Notes: a model not told the origin generated them from the sequence alone. A stretch of DNA of 24,371 nt from JBBQXY01 sp038209195 (GCA_038209195.1 JBBQXY010000081.1:1-24371); one strand, 5' to 3'; shown: positions 1-7,725, counted from the first letter of the stretch. Numbers and translations: made by a program.

Positions 1-80
1 CTTTCATCACGCTGCGCCAGTTGGTCACGCAGGGACTGGTTCTCTTCTCGCAGATGAATACGTTCTTCTTCGATCGTCAT
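1..80 (-). CDS. N-terminus of probable IS66-type transposase (partial)
   Basis: Only the first 26 codons are inside the window; the frame is open to the left edge. The peptide begins MTIEEERIHLREENQSLRDQ, a charged heptad-rich coiled coil. IS66-family transposases (and their close relatives in Ktedonobacter-type genomes) start with this kind of segment. No catalytic residues are visible, so the family call comes from resemblance of the N-terminus plus the flanking GTAA end (see the mobile element entry). It could be another coiled-coil protein, but its position immediately inside a broken toxin gene favours a transposase. The Shine-Dalgarno upstream is weak. Confidence 0.45.
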   Translation of the reverse strand, partial: MTIEEERIHLREENQSLRDQLAQRDE

Positions 81-139
81 ACTCTTACTTTACTGGGTTT
101 GTCGACGTTTGGCAAGCCTCTACTGACCTGAGTTGTTAC
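1..139 (-). mobile_element. End of an insertion sequence (IS66-like), left part cut by window edge
   Basis: On the minus strand the VapC reading frame is intact up to CTG and is then interrupted by GTAACAACTCAGGTCAGTAG, after which a transposase-like ORF starts 56 nt further on. GTAA is the usual terminal tetranucleotide of IS66-family ends. The boundary at 139 is inferred from this motif and from loss of PIN-domain similarity. The other end and the target duplication lie outside the window and could not be checked. Confidence 0.45.
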
Positions 140-255
140 AGGCCACCTTGGGTAATGTACTTTTCCATCCAAAGTCTGCTAGCAGCGTGGTTTCCATCTT
201 GATGCTGCAAAGAACTGACCCAGACACTGGCATCCACAACTACTTTTTTATCCAT
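136..255 (-). pseudogene. VapC-type PIN-domain toxin, truncated after 39 codons
   Basis: The start ATG overlaps the antitoxin stop by one base (TAATG), the typical layout of a vapBC operon. The peptide begins MDKKVVVDASVWVSSLQHQD, which matches the first beta strand of PIN-domain RNases with the first catalytic Asp (D8). A full VapC has about 130 residues; this one ends at residue 39 in a TAA that belongs to the inserted IS end. The remaining acidic residues of the active site are missing, so the toxin should be inactive unless a promoter or fusion on the far side restores something. The rest of the gene may lie beyond the IS, to the left of the window. Confidence 0.7.
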
Positions 256-542
256 TATAGCTCGCGTCTCACATCATGCACGGCATCAACAGCATCCATA
301 TCACCTTTCCAATGTTCTCCAATTTGGGTTGCTAATCGATCTATATCTGCCCAAAATATATGACTATCTTTTTCTGGTGCTTTGGCTGGCTCTGATTTAT
401 TTGCCGGTACAAAACGTGCAATAACTTCATTGAGGCTTGTAACCTCGATAGTTTCGCCTTCTTTTACTAAACGTAATAGCTCAGCAATACGCTCTTTTAA
501 CTCTCGTATCTCAAGCAACTCATTTACATCAACTGATCTCAA
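255..542 (-). CDS. VapB/Phd-YefM-like antitoxin
   Basis: A 95-residue protein with the short DNA-binding fold of prevent-host-death antitoxins: residues 16-46 read as ...LKERIAELLRLVKEGETIEV then ARFVPA. This is the 'RL.ELL..V..GETIEVT...' pattern of the family. The C-terminal part (W78 to ...DAVHDVRREL) is the kind of tail that wraps the PIN toxin. The start is TTG at 542; it is chosen because AGGAGG (549-554) sits six bases upstream. Its job would be to neutralise the downstream toxin and autorepress the operon. Since that toxin gene is cut by an IS, this is now an orphan antitoxin. The region is AT-richer than the lipid operon next to it, which suits an acquired module. Confidence 0.75.
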   Translation of the reverse strand: MRSVDVNELLEIRELKERIAELLRLVKEGETIEVTSLNEVIARFVPANKSEPAKAPEKDSHIFWADIDRLATQIGEHWKGDMDAVDAVHDVRREL

Positions 543-663
543 GGTCTTCCTCCTTCCTACAGTCTATTGTGATTAAAGTGTAACAGGTCTTCCCCTCTTT
601 TTCAATCATTATTACACCTGAGCTTTCAAGCCTACTTAAGGCTCAGCAGAGAAAAAATTCCCC

Positions 664-693
664 TTGACAAGCCCAGTGCATAAACCTGATACT
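664..693 (+). promoter_or_regulatory. Sigma70-like promoter of the MaoC/SDR operon
   Basis: TTGACA at 664-669, an 18-bp spacer, and GATACT at 688-693 (one mismatch to the good -10 TATACT). It lies 53 bases ahead of the first start codon of the operon, in an otherwise AT-rich stretch. This is a pattern match only. Confidence 0.5.
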
Positions 694-746
694 ACTTGTA
701 CTACTACTTGCCTCACAGTTTATAGGAAACAATAAAGGGGTACCGC

Positions 747-1199
747 ATGTTTGACAAAAGCAAGGTCGGCCAGAGCTTCCCCCCGTTCACCATCGAGGTT
801 GAGCGGGGCAAGATTCGCGAATTGGCCCTCGCCGTTGGTGACGATAACCCGATCTATCAGAGCCGTGAAGCCGCACAGGCGGCTGGTTATGAAGATGTGC
901 CGCTTTTCCCCACCTCTCCCACCACGTTTACGTTTTGGGGTAACACTAAAATGTTTAGCCAACTCGTCAGTATGGGCGTTAACGTCATGCGCATCCTGCA
1001 TGGCGAAGAAGAATATGAATACCTGAATCCCATTCATCCGGGCGATACCTTGACTGGTGTTATGACGCTGATCGATGGGAAAACACGCTCTGGTGCCGGC
1101 GGCTCCTCCATGGATATTTTGACCGTCGAGGTGCGCTATACCAACCAGCACGGTCAACCTGTCTTAAATGCGCGTGAAGTGATTATCGTACGTGAATAG
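747..1199 (+). CDS. MaoC-like FAS1-type dehydratase N-domain protein (HadA-like subunit)
   Basis: A 150-residue hot-dog-fold protein. The segment AVGDDNPIYQSREAAQAAGY (residues 29-48) is the N-terminal 'FAS1-like dehydratase' signature. The catalytic His of the hydratase-2 motif is replaced here by Tyr37, as in the non-catalytic, substrate-tunnel subunit HadA of mycobacterial 3-hydroxyacyl-ACP dehydratases. The next gene, 18 bp downstream, keeps the catalytic pair, so the two probably form one heterodimer that dehydrates (3R)-hydroxyacyl thioesters. AAAGGGG six bases upstream supports the ATG. The acyl carrier (CoA or ACP) cannot be read from sequence. Confidence 0.8.
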   Translation: MFDKSKVGQSFPPFTIEVERGKIRELALAVGDDNPIYQSREAAQAAGYEDVPLFPTSPTTFTFWGNTKMFSQLVSMGVNVMRILHGEEEYEYLNPIHPGDTLTGVMTLIDGKTRSGAGGSSMDILTVEVRYTNQHGQPVLNAREVIIVRE

Positions 1200-1217
1200 C
1201 TTTTCAGGAGGTATCAG

Positions 1218-1667
1218 ATGACAACAAATACTTCGGCACCCGTTAAAGTGTACTATGAAGATGTGCAGGTTGGCGATACTGTGCCAAAGCTGATCACGTC
1301 TTCGGTCTCACATCTGCAACTGGTGCGCTACGCTGGGGCGTCCGGCGACTTCAATCCGTTGCATACCGATCCCAAAATTGGCGAGATGATTGGCACCGGC
1401 GGTATCATCGCTCATGGTATGCTCATGATGGGCTTTGTGGGGCAGATGTTAAGCGATTATGTTGGCCCAACGGCTCTGCGCAAATTTGATGTGCGCTTCA
1501 AAGGCATGACACACTTGGATGATGTCATTACCTGCACTGGCACCATCACCGAGAAATACGAGGTGGATGGCGAGGCTCGCATCGCTGGCAAGGTGCAAGC
1601 CGCCGATCAAAATGGCGACCTGAAAGTTAGTGGGACATTTGTGGCGGCAGTGTCGCAGCGCAGTTAG
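1218..1667 (+). CDS. MaoC-like (R)-specific enoyl hydratase / HadB-like catalytic subunit
   Basis: A 149-residue MaoC hot-dog protein. The hydratase-2 motif reads YAGASGDFNPLHTDP (residues 38-52), with catalytic Asp44 and His49, followed by the GGIIAHGML helix (61-69) that shapes the active site. Together with the upstream HadA-like protein it should catalyse reversible (3R)-hydroxyacyl/trans-2-enoyl thioester interconversion, as in FAS-II elongation, or feed (R)-3-hydroxyacyl-CoA into another path. An AGGAGG seven bases before the ATG fixes the start. The tight 18-bp spacing and the SDR downstream make a dehydratase-plus-ketoreductase operon, two of the three reductive steps of acyl elongation; no enoyl reductase or ketosynthase is in view. 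Confidence 0.85.
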   Translation: MTTNTSAPVKVYYEDVQVGDTVPKLITSSVSHLQLVRYAGASGDFNPLHTDPKIGEMIGTGGIIAHGMLMMGFVGQMLSDYVGPTALRKFDVRFKGMTHLDDVITCTGTITEKYEVDGEARIAGKVQAADQNGDLKVSGTFVAAVSQRS

Positions 1668-1723
1668 GTGCCGATTGACGAAGCTTAGCGAAGCTAGCAG
1701 AAAAAAGGGAGACAAGGGTAATC

Positions 1724-2551
1724 ATGGGTATGTTAGATGGCAAAGTAGCCATTATCACCGGTTCGGGGCGCGGCATTGGTTCTGCCGCCGCCCGCCTGTT
1801 CGCGGCAGAGGGAGCCGCAGTGGTGGTCAGTGATCTCGATCCCAACCCGGCGGAGGAGACTGCCGGAGCCATTCGCGACGCCGGCGGCAAAGCGATGGTT
1901 GTCGCGGGCGACGTTACCAGCGAGGCGTTTCCGGCGCAGTTGATCAACGCGACGCTCGATAACTTTGGCGGCATTGACATCATTGTCAATAATGCTGGCT
2001 ATACCTGGGACGGTGTCATTCACAAGATGACCGATAAGCAGTGGTATGCCATGATAGATGTTCACACCACCGCCCCTTTCCGCATTTTGCGCGAGGCCGC
2101 GACCTTCATCCGCGAGGCTGCCAAGAAAGAGATAGCCACCAACGGTCACGCTAACGCGCGCAAAGTGGTCAACGTCTCCTCTGTCTCTGGCGTCTATGGC
2201 AATGCTGGGCAGGTGAACTACTCCACCGCCAAGGCTGGTATTACCGGTCTGACCAAGACATTGGCCAAAGAATGGGGGCAGTTCAACGTGCAGGTGAATT
2301 GCGTCTGCTACGGCTTCATCGAAACACGTCTGACCGCCGCCAAGGAGAGTGCGGAGAAAGTAGAGCGCGACGGCGAGGAGATCGCCCTCGGCGTTCCCAG
2401 CCAGATGCGCCAGATGGCTCCGATGCTCATTCCCCTGGGACGGCCTGGCACACCTGAAGAGGCCGCGGGTCCCATGCTCTTCCTCGCCTCACCGCTCTCC
2501 AACTACGTCTCTGGCCATATCCTGGAGATCACCGGAGGGCGAGCCATCTAG
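1724..2551 (+). CDS. SDR-family 3-oxoacyl reductase-like dehydrogenase
   Basis: A 275-residue classical short-chain dehydrogenase: cofactor motif TGSGRGIG (12-19), Asp37 at the end of the second strand (suggesting NAD(H) over NADP(H)), NNAG (89-92), Ser152/153, and the catalytic Y166-x3-K170. It is FabG-like in sequence, but the usual PG after the sixth strand is YG (C195-Y-G), and it carries an extra helical lid of about 25 residues (205-232) before the C-terminal strand, so the substrate may be bulkier than a simple acyl-ACP. It is the third gene of the MaoC operon, 56 bp after the HadB-like gene, and fits reduction of the 3-oxoacyl intermediate that the dehydratase pair then processes. A second in-frame ATG lies two codons later. 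Confidence 0.85.
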   Translation: MGMLDGKVAIITGSGRGIGSAAARLFAAEGAAVVVSDLDPNPAEETAGAIRDAGGKAMVVAGDVTSEAFPAQLINATLDNFGGIDIIVNNAGYTWDGVIHKMTDKQWYAMIDVHTTAPFRILREAATFIREAAKKEIATNGHANARKVVNVSSVSGVYGNAGQVNYSTAKAGITGLTKTLAKEWGQFNVQVNCVCYGFIETRLTAAKESAEKVERDGEEIALGVPSQMRQMAPMLIPLGRPGTPEEAAGPMLFLASPLSNYVSGHILEITGGRAI

Positions 2552-2617
2552 CTTTCGCTGACTGGGCCTGATACGCATCGAGCTAAGGACACGAGGAGCG
2601 TCTATGATAGCACCGTA

Positions 2618-2677
2618 GGGCGCGATTTATCGCCGCCACTGCCGCACCCTGTCCGGGGGACAGGTAATAATCGGCCC
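2618..2677. repeat. Nested palindromic intergenic repeat
   Basis: An inner perfect hairpin CCTGTCC-ggg-GGACAGG (2648-2664) is enclosed by imperfect arms, GGGCGCGATTTAT (2618-2630) and ATAATCGGCCC (2667-2677). A further 9-bp inverted repeat, ATACGCATC / GATGCGTAT, flanks it at 2571-2579 and 2690-2698. There is no T-tract, so it is more likely a REP/MITE-like element than an intrinsic terminator. It sits between the SDR and the FAD oxidase. Confidence 0.5.
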
Positions 2678-2736
2678 GTGTTAACCGTTGATGCGTATTT
2701 GGTTGTGTTGCTCGGCCCCAACAAAAGGTATATTCA

Positions 2737-5379
2737 ATGTTGCAAGAGAACGAAATCCGCACCTTAAAGTGCCTATTGCCGAAGGGCCAGGTTTTCACTG
2801 ACGCTGCCTCACTGATCAGTTATGAGGTTGATGCTGGAATGGATCGCGGTAGACCGGAAGGAGTAGTCTTTCCACATACTGCCGCGGACGTGGTAGAGAT
2901 CGTGCAGTGGGCTGCGACCAATGGCATTCCCCTGGTTGCTCGTGGGGCGGGTACCGGACTCTCCGGTGGTGCTGTCGCGGAGCGCGGTGGCATCATCGTC
3001 GAATTCTCGCGCATGAATCATATCCTCTCGATCGATGAGCATGGGCGCAGTGCCGTGGTTGAACCTGGCTTGATTAATCTATCGCTCGATGAGCAGGTCA
3101 AGCAGAAAGGCCTGTATTTTCCACCTGATCCAGCAAGTCAACGCGCCTCAACCATTGGTGGCAACGTCGCGGAAAACTCCGGTGGGCCACACTGCTTCAA
3201 ATACGGTGTTACCACGAATTATGTGACTGGCATGCGCGTGGTGCTCGCCGATGGGCGTTTCGTGCAGGTTGGTGGTGCGGCATTGGACTATCCAGGCTAT
3301 GATCTCACTGGCCTCATCACTGGTAGCGAAGGTATGCTGGCCCTTATGACTGCCATAGATGTGCGCTTAGTACGTAACCCGCCCGCGATCAAGACCATGT
3401 TGGCTGTCTTTGATTCGGTGGAACAGGCGGGTACGGCGGTTTCAGCCATCATTGCCGCTGGCCTGGTGCCAGCGACGATGGAGATGATGGACCAGAAAAT
3501 CATTCGCATCGTCGAAGAATTTGCCCACGCGGGTCTGCCCATCGAGGCCGAGGCCATTCTGATTATCGAGGTCGATGGCTATGCCGCCAGCCTGGACAGC
3601 CAGATTGACGAAATCGCCAGCATTTTGCTGACGCGTGGCGGACGCGATCTGCGTATCGCTCGCACGGAGGAGGAGCGCAATCAGATCTGGTTTGCTCGCA
3701 AGAGTGCCGCCGGAGCGGTCACGCGCCTGACTCCGTCCTACTATACAGTAGATATTACCGTGCCGCGTAGTCGTTTGGTGGAGACGTTGAGCGAGGTCAA
3801 CGCCATCTGTGACCGCTACGACTTACGCGTAGGGTATGTCTTTCACGCCGGTGATGGCAACCTGCATCCGCTCGTTTTGATAGCGGATAATCAGGACAAA
3901 GCCTTAATGCAGCGAGTACATGAGGCTGGTCGCGAGATGGTAGAACTGGCTGTTAGCAAAGGGGGCAGCCTGAGTGGTGAACATGGTGTTGGTATCGAGA
4001 AACGTGTCTATATGTCCTTGATGCACAATGCCGACGAGTTAGCCGCCATGCTGGATATCAAGCGAGCGTTCGACCCCCATGCCTTGCTCAATCCAGGGAA
4101 AATCTTTCCCACGCCACCACCAAATGATGAAGAGTATAGATATAGACAGAAGGTTGGTCATGGAAAACTACCCACCAGCAAACTCTTCACGCCAGCTAGT
4201 GCCGAGGAGGCTGCGCTGGGACTGGTCGCGCTGGCCGAGGCAAAACAAAGGGTATACATTCGTGGTTCTGCCGAGGTAGAGGATGCCAGGGATGCAGATA
4301 TAGTCCTGAATACAACTGCACTGCAAGGCGTCAAAACCTATGCACCGGATGATCTCTATATCACCGTTGGGGCTGGCGCCATGTTATCAGACGTGCAATC
4401 TTTCCTTGCTCCCGATCACAAACAGGTGCCGTTAGTCTCGCCCTGGGCGACGGCTACCATCGGTGGGCTGATCGCCGCCAATGTGAACGCGCCACAACGT
4501 ATGCGTTATGGGGCGATCCGTGATCTTGTCTTATATGCTACTGTAGTGTTGGCCGATGGGCGAGTACTGCGCACGGGACGGCCTGTCATCAAAAATGTCG
4601 CGGGTTTTGATCTAACCAAGGCGTTTGTTGGCTCCTATGGCACACTCGGCCTGATTACGGATGTGACGCTCAAACTCATAATTCAGCCGCGCACACGTCG
4701 CACCCTGTTGTTTCCCGTGGAAAATCTGGGGCAAGGACTGGTGCTGGCGCGAAAATTGCTGCGCGTGGCCTTGGTTGCCTCTGCTATTGTGCTCTGCAAA
4801 GGTACTGTTGAAGGGATGCAGGGCACAGATGCTGCTTATACGCTGGCCTATAGTGTCGAAGGCACGCTGGCGGATGTAGAGACCGAGTTATCCGTTGTGC
4901 GCCAAACAGCGCGCACAATGGGTGTTTCGGTGCCAAACGAGGTTGAAGCACCCTCTGGCAGCGATCTCTGGGCGGCGATGTCGGGAAATACAGCAGGAAT
5001 GGTGTCAGTACGGGTCGGTATTCCCGCCAAAGACCTGGCTGCATATATGAACGATCAGGCCGCTCTATTGCATACGGGTACGTTTCTGGCAGATATGGGT
5101 AACGGCCTACTCTATGCGATGCTACCTCTCCATGACGTACAAGAGGCCGCGAGCTGGCTGGAACGATTACGCCGCGCAGCTCTGGCTCTCGATGGTTACG
5201 CGCTGGTCATGGACATGCCTAAAATGCCTGAAATGCCTTCGGACTGGTATCATTCACTGGATAGGTGGGGCTATCAGCCACAGGCTATGGACGTGATGCA
5301 ACGCCTGAAAGCGCAGTGGGATGCACAGGGTATCTTCCCTGACTTCCCTGACGCCCACAAGGGACGTCACTACATGTAG
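2737..5379 (+). CDS. GlcD-GlcE fusion: FAD-linked glycolate/D-lactate-type oxidase
   Basis: 880 residues holding two flavoprotein modules. Residues 1-455 are a GlcD-type subunit: FAD-binding PCMH domain with RGAGTGLSGG (69-78), DPAS (131-134) and TIGGNVAENSGG (139-150), then the C-terminal oxidase domain with FHAGDGNLHPL (369-379), SGEHGVG (413-419) and NPGKIFP (452-458). Residues about 495-875 are GlcE-like: a second FAD-binding domain with TIGGLIAANVNAP around 574 and the VAGFDLTKAFVGSYGTLG stretch near 622. In enterobacteria these are separate proteins of glycolate oxidase GlcDEF, which oxidises glycolate or related 2-hydroxy acids and passes electrons to the Fe-S protein GlcF. No GlcF is in the window. 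The last eleven codons (FPDAHKGRHYM) come from a large palindrome and replace the expected GlcE tail. Confidence 0.9.
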   Translation: MLQENEIRTLKCLLPKGQVFTDAASLISYEVDAGMDRGRPEGVVFPHTAADVVEIVQWAATNGIPLVARGAGTGLSGGAVAERGGIIVEFSRMNHILSIDEHGRSAVVEPGLINLSLDEQVKQKGLYFPPDPASQRASTIGGNVAENSGGPHCFKYGVTTNYVTGMRVVLADGRFVQVGGAALDYPGYDLTGLITGSEGMLALMTAIDVRLVRNPPAIKTMLAVFDSVEQAGTAVSAIIAAGLVPATMEMMDQKIIRIVEEFAHAGLPIEAEAILIIEVDGYAASLDSQIDEIASILLTRGGRDLRIARTEEERNQIWFARKSAAGAVTRLTPSYYTVDITVPRSRLVETLSEVNAICDRYDLRVGYVFHAGDGNLHPLVLIADNQDKALMQRVHEAGREMVELAVSKGGSLSGEHGVGIEKRVYMSLMHNADELAAMLDIKRAFDPHALLNPGKIFPTPPPNDEEYRYRQKVGHGKLPTSKLFTPASAEEAALGLVALAEAKQRVYIRGSAEVEDARDADIVLNTTALQGVKTYAPDDLYITVGAGAMLSDVQSFLAPDHKQVPLVSPWATATIGGLIAANVNAPQRMRYGAIRDLVLYATVVLADGRVLRTGRPVIKNVAGFDLTKAFVGSYGTLGLITDVTLKLIIQPRTRRTLLFPVENLGQGLVLARKLLRVALVASAIVLCKGTVEGMQGTDAAYTLAYSVEGTLADVETELSVVRQTARTMGVSVPNEVEAPSGSDLWAAMSGNTAGMVSVRVGIPAKDLAAYMNDQAALLHTGTFLADMGNGLLYAMLPLHDVQEAASWLERLRRAALALDGYALVMDMPKMPEMPSDWYHSLDRWGYQPQAMDVMQRLKAQWDAQGIFPDFPDAHKGRHYM

Positions 5380-5406
5380 TGACGTCCCTTGTGGGCGTCA
5401 GGGAAG
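5343..5406. terminator. Perfect 64-bp palindrome overlapping a stop codon; bidirectional terminator
   Basis: Every base from 5343 to 5374 pairs with 5375 to 5406 (32 bp per arm, no spacer; centre ACATGT). It contains the last codons and stop of the GlcD-GlcE gene and ends 10 bp before the stop of the convergent NERD-kinase gene, so transcripts from both sides would fold a very strong hairpin. It lacks a clear T-tract. Whether it arose as a mobile palindrome or as a terminator cannot be decided from one copy. Confidence 0.75.
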
Positions 5407-5416
5407 GGGCATTCCT

Positions 5417-6793
5417 CTAAACCTGTTCCAGCCACTTTTTTGCTGCTTTGGCATTTTGTGGCCTCATAGCGGGATCGTGAGATACCATTCTGCTCAGCAA
5501 GTCGCGCGCATCGGCAGAAAGCCCTGTCTTCTCTAGCTGTGAGAGTTCGAGTATTTCGTCTGGCTCCGGTCGTACTGCCATGTCGTACCAGATAGCTCCC
5601 ACAGCATAGAGGTCCGAACGGCCATCGGCTGCTCGCGCATTCACCAGCAATTCAGGAGCCATATAACGATTGATTTTCCAGGGCGCTGGTTTATCGGTCA
5701 TGGTCAGCGTTTTAGAGAAATTGGGTACGCGCGCAAAATCGAAATCGCCTAGTTTGACCGTGCCATCGTTTGCCAGGTAGAGACAGGCAGGGTGAAGGTT
5801 TCGATGCAAGATGTTTTTATCATGACAATACTCCAGCGCTGTCAGGACAGAGTTCAGGATGCGCACTTGTTCCGGCCAAAGTATGGGTGGGCCATACAAA
5901 CGTTCGCGTAACGTGATGCTGATGCCTTTCGTCCATTCTAGGAGCAACCAGTAGATGTCATTGCTGTCGCGATCGGGTTGGTAATCATAGACCTGTAAGA
6001 TGTTGGGGTGTTGTTCCATTTTGCTTAAGGCCTGCATATCACGCTGGAACCGTTCGATAGCCTCGTAACGCTCATCGGTAGAGACGACCAGCTCGTGATA
6101 TTTCTTGGCAAGGGCATAACGCCCAGGAATGGTCACATGTTCTGCCTGGTACATGTGGAAAACGCCGCTTTCACTCTCGCCCAGATCGTTCTTTATGCGA
6201 TACGACGTACCAATAATTTCTCGTCCCGGATTCACCTTGAGCGGTAAAAGCATATCGACAATAGCATGGATAGTTGTCATATGCAGTGCTTTATTTCTGG
6301 CTCTGTTAAAGAGAAAGTTTTCGCCGCTTAAAGCGCGAAGCAGGCGACTGTCCAGGTGAAAGACTCTATTTACGCGCGGCTCTCTACTTTGTACGTCATC
6401 GGTATTGCGCAAGGTTGCATTCATCTGCGATAGGACCACAAAGCCCACAACGCTCGTACTCGCATAGCCAATGTTTTCTAGCACACTATGCAAAGCTTTT
6501 GCTTTCGTCTCTATACTGGTCAGGGGACTGTGTAGTACAAACCTATCATCTTCACGTCGCCAGTCGTTTTGATCAATATCAATAGAGCCGTGCCAGTTCT
6601 TGACCTCCAAGAGCCAAACGCCGCGCTCGTTGAAGAGAACGAGGTCAATTTCCAGCGTGCCATTCCCTGACGGAAGATGATAGTTGGTCAATAGGATTCC
6701 ATCAATATCAGCCAAATGTTGCAAAAGAAAATTGCGCGTGACCTGCTCTCCGGCGTTACTATTGGGGGCGCAAGAAATGTGAATAAGAGCCAT
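5417..6793 (-). CDS. NERD domain - protein kinase-fold fusion, probable pseudokinase
   Basis: 458 residues from the ATG at 6793, preferred because GGAG lies a few bases upstream; a GTG at 6844 would add 17 hydrophobic residues but has no ribosome site. Residues 10-125 are a NERD (nuclease-related) domain: A14-GE, then LEIDLVLF with D50, and LLEVKNW with E63 and K65, the acidic/ExK core shared with endonuclease folds. Residues 195-458 have a protein-kinase fold: K230 in ALAKK, YMAPELL (377-383), SDLYAVG. But the glycine loop reads GESESG (205-210), the catalytic loop is HRNLHPACL (330-338) instead of HRDxKxxN, and DFG is DFD (350-352). Loss of the catalytic Asp and the metal-binding Asn predicts weak or no phosphotransfer. 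NERD-kinase fusions are known from PglW-type phage defence proteins, but no other BREX/Pgl gene is nearby. Confidence 0.8.
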   Translation of the reverse strand: MALIHISCAPNSNAGEQVTRNFLLQHLADIDGILLTNYHLPSGNGTLEIDLVLFNERGVWLLEVKNWHGSIDIDQNDWRREDDRFVLHSPLTSIETKAKALHSVLENIGYASTSVVGFVVLSQMNATLRNTDDVQSREPRVNRVFHLDSRLLRALSGENFLFNRARNKALHMTTIHAIVDMLLPLKVNPGREIIGTSYRIKNDLGESESGVFHMYQAEHVTIPGRYALAKKYHELVVSTDERYEAIERFQRDMQALSKMEQHPNILQVYDYQPDRDSNDIYWLLLEWTKGISITLRERLYGPPILWPEQVRILNSVLTALEYCHDKNILHRNLHPACLYLANDGTVKLGDFDFARVPNFSKTLTMTDKPAPWKINRYMAPELLVNARAADGRSDLYAVGAIWYDMAVRPEPDEILELSQLEKTGLSADARDLLSRMVSHDPAMRPQNAKAAKKWLEQV

Positions 6794-6885
6794 AGCTGCT
6801 ACTCCATACACATCTATAAATATAAAACAGTAAAATACCGTCACGTCGTTGTTTCAGGTTCTGTATGTATAAGTGTAGACGGTTA

Positions 6886-7695
6886 CTAGAGGTTAGTCAA
6901 GCAGTTCTGGAACCAGGGTTCGCCAAAACGAAACGCGCCATACAGCAGTAGATTAGGTTCACCGGTGGCGGTGATGTTGCCGTGGTTGTTGAACAAAAAA
7001 TCTTGTAGACTTTCCGCGCTAACATGGAGGGCGAGCAGGTGTTGGATTTCGTCATCCTCAGGAATACGGGTATGCACCTCGGCGAGCGTGATGTTGAGGC
7101 GAGTGCAGAAGCAGAGTTCGCCATGTGGGTGGGTGGTGTCATAGACGGCACCAAGACAATATTCTGCGCGGAAGTCTTGTGCCGTGATGCCAGTCTCCTC
7201 GCGCAGTTCGCGGCGCATGGCGGCAAACGGGTCGGGTTGGCCTATGGCATCGCTGTCGCGACCCTGTTCAAAAAAACCAGCGATGACATGAAAGCGTCCC
7301 AGGTGCATGGAGGTTTTCTGACGCCGTTCGTAGAGGATATACCCGTCCGTTGTTTCCACCACGGAGCAGACAGCCAGGGCGTTGCCCAGTTCCTGTCGTG
7401 CGCGTCCAGCGGCAAATTCCGGTGCCCTTGTGGTTAAATATTCTTTAAAGCTCGTATTCCCCATCACCAGATGGAGTTTCCCATCAGCCTGTGCTTCCGC
7501 GTGAATAAGGCGAAAGAGCTGCGAGTCGTACAGGGGAAAGTTCTGCGCTTTCGCCTCAGCCAATCTCTCCTGCCACGTCACATCCATCCACTGCTGAATA
7601 GCCGCCGTAACAGGCATCCTCAAAGCCGGATCATAGCGAATGTCAAGCTGATCCGGACGGTAAAGGCCACGAGCCAGTATTTCAAATTCAAGCAT
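6886..7695 (-). CDS. NUDIX hydrolase-like protein with N-terminal extension
   Basis: 269 residues from the ATG at 7695; longer upstream readings run through promoter sequence and look non-coding. Residues 1-100 are a helical extension of unknown role. A NUDIX fold follows: strand ALAVCSVVETTDGYILYERR (107-126), then HVIAGFFEQGR (136-146) and RRELREETGI (161-170). The helix keeps the metal ligands E163, E166 and E167. The NUDIX box is unusual: the first Glu of G-x5-E is Arg146, and about eight extra residues (DSDAIGQPD region) separate the loop from the REL helix. Activity on a nucleoside-diphosphate-linked substrate is likely, but the substrate cannot be named. The gene is divergent from the small unknown gene at 7795, with overlapping promoter space. 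Confidence 0.75.
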   Translation of the reverse strand: MLEFEILARGLYRPDQLDIRYDPALRMPVTAAIQQWMDVTWQERLAEAKAQNFPLYDSQLFRLIHAEAQADGKLHLVMGNTSFKEYLTTRAPEFAAGRARQELGNALAVCSVVETTDGYILYERRQKTSMHLGRFHVIAGFFEQGRDSDAIGQPDPFAAMRRELREETGITAQDFRAEYCLGAVYDTTHPHGELCFCTRLNITLAEVHTRIPEDDEIQHLLALHVSAESLQDFLFNNHGNITATGEPNLLLYGAFRFGEPWFQNCLTNL

Positions 7696-7725
7696 AGTAA
7701 TATTGTACCTCATGGGGGGGTGAGG

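Noticed and set aside
2604..2618. GAGGAG followed by ATG and a stop after four codons
   Set aside because: Too short to mean anything; the similarity to the start region at 20957 is limited to the ribosome site.
5417..6844. BREX/Pgl (PglW) defence locus
   Set aside because: Only the NERD-kinase architecture matches; no PglX/Y/Z or other BREX gene is within the window.
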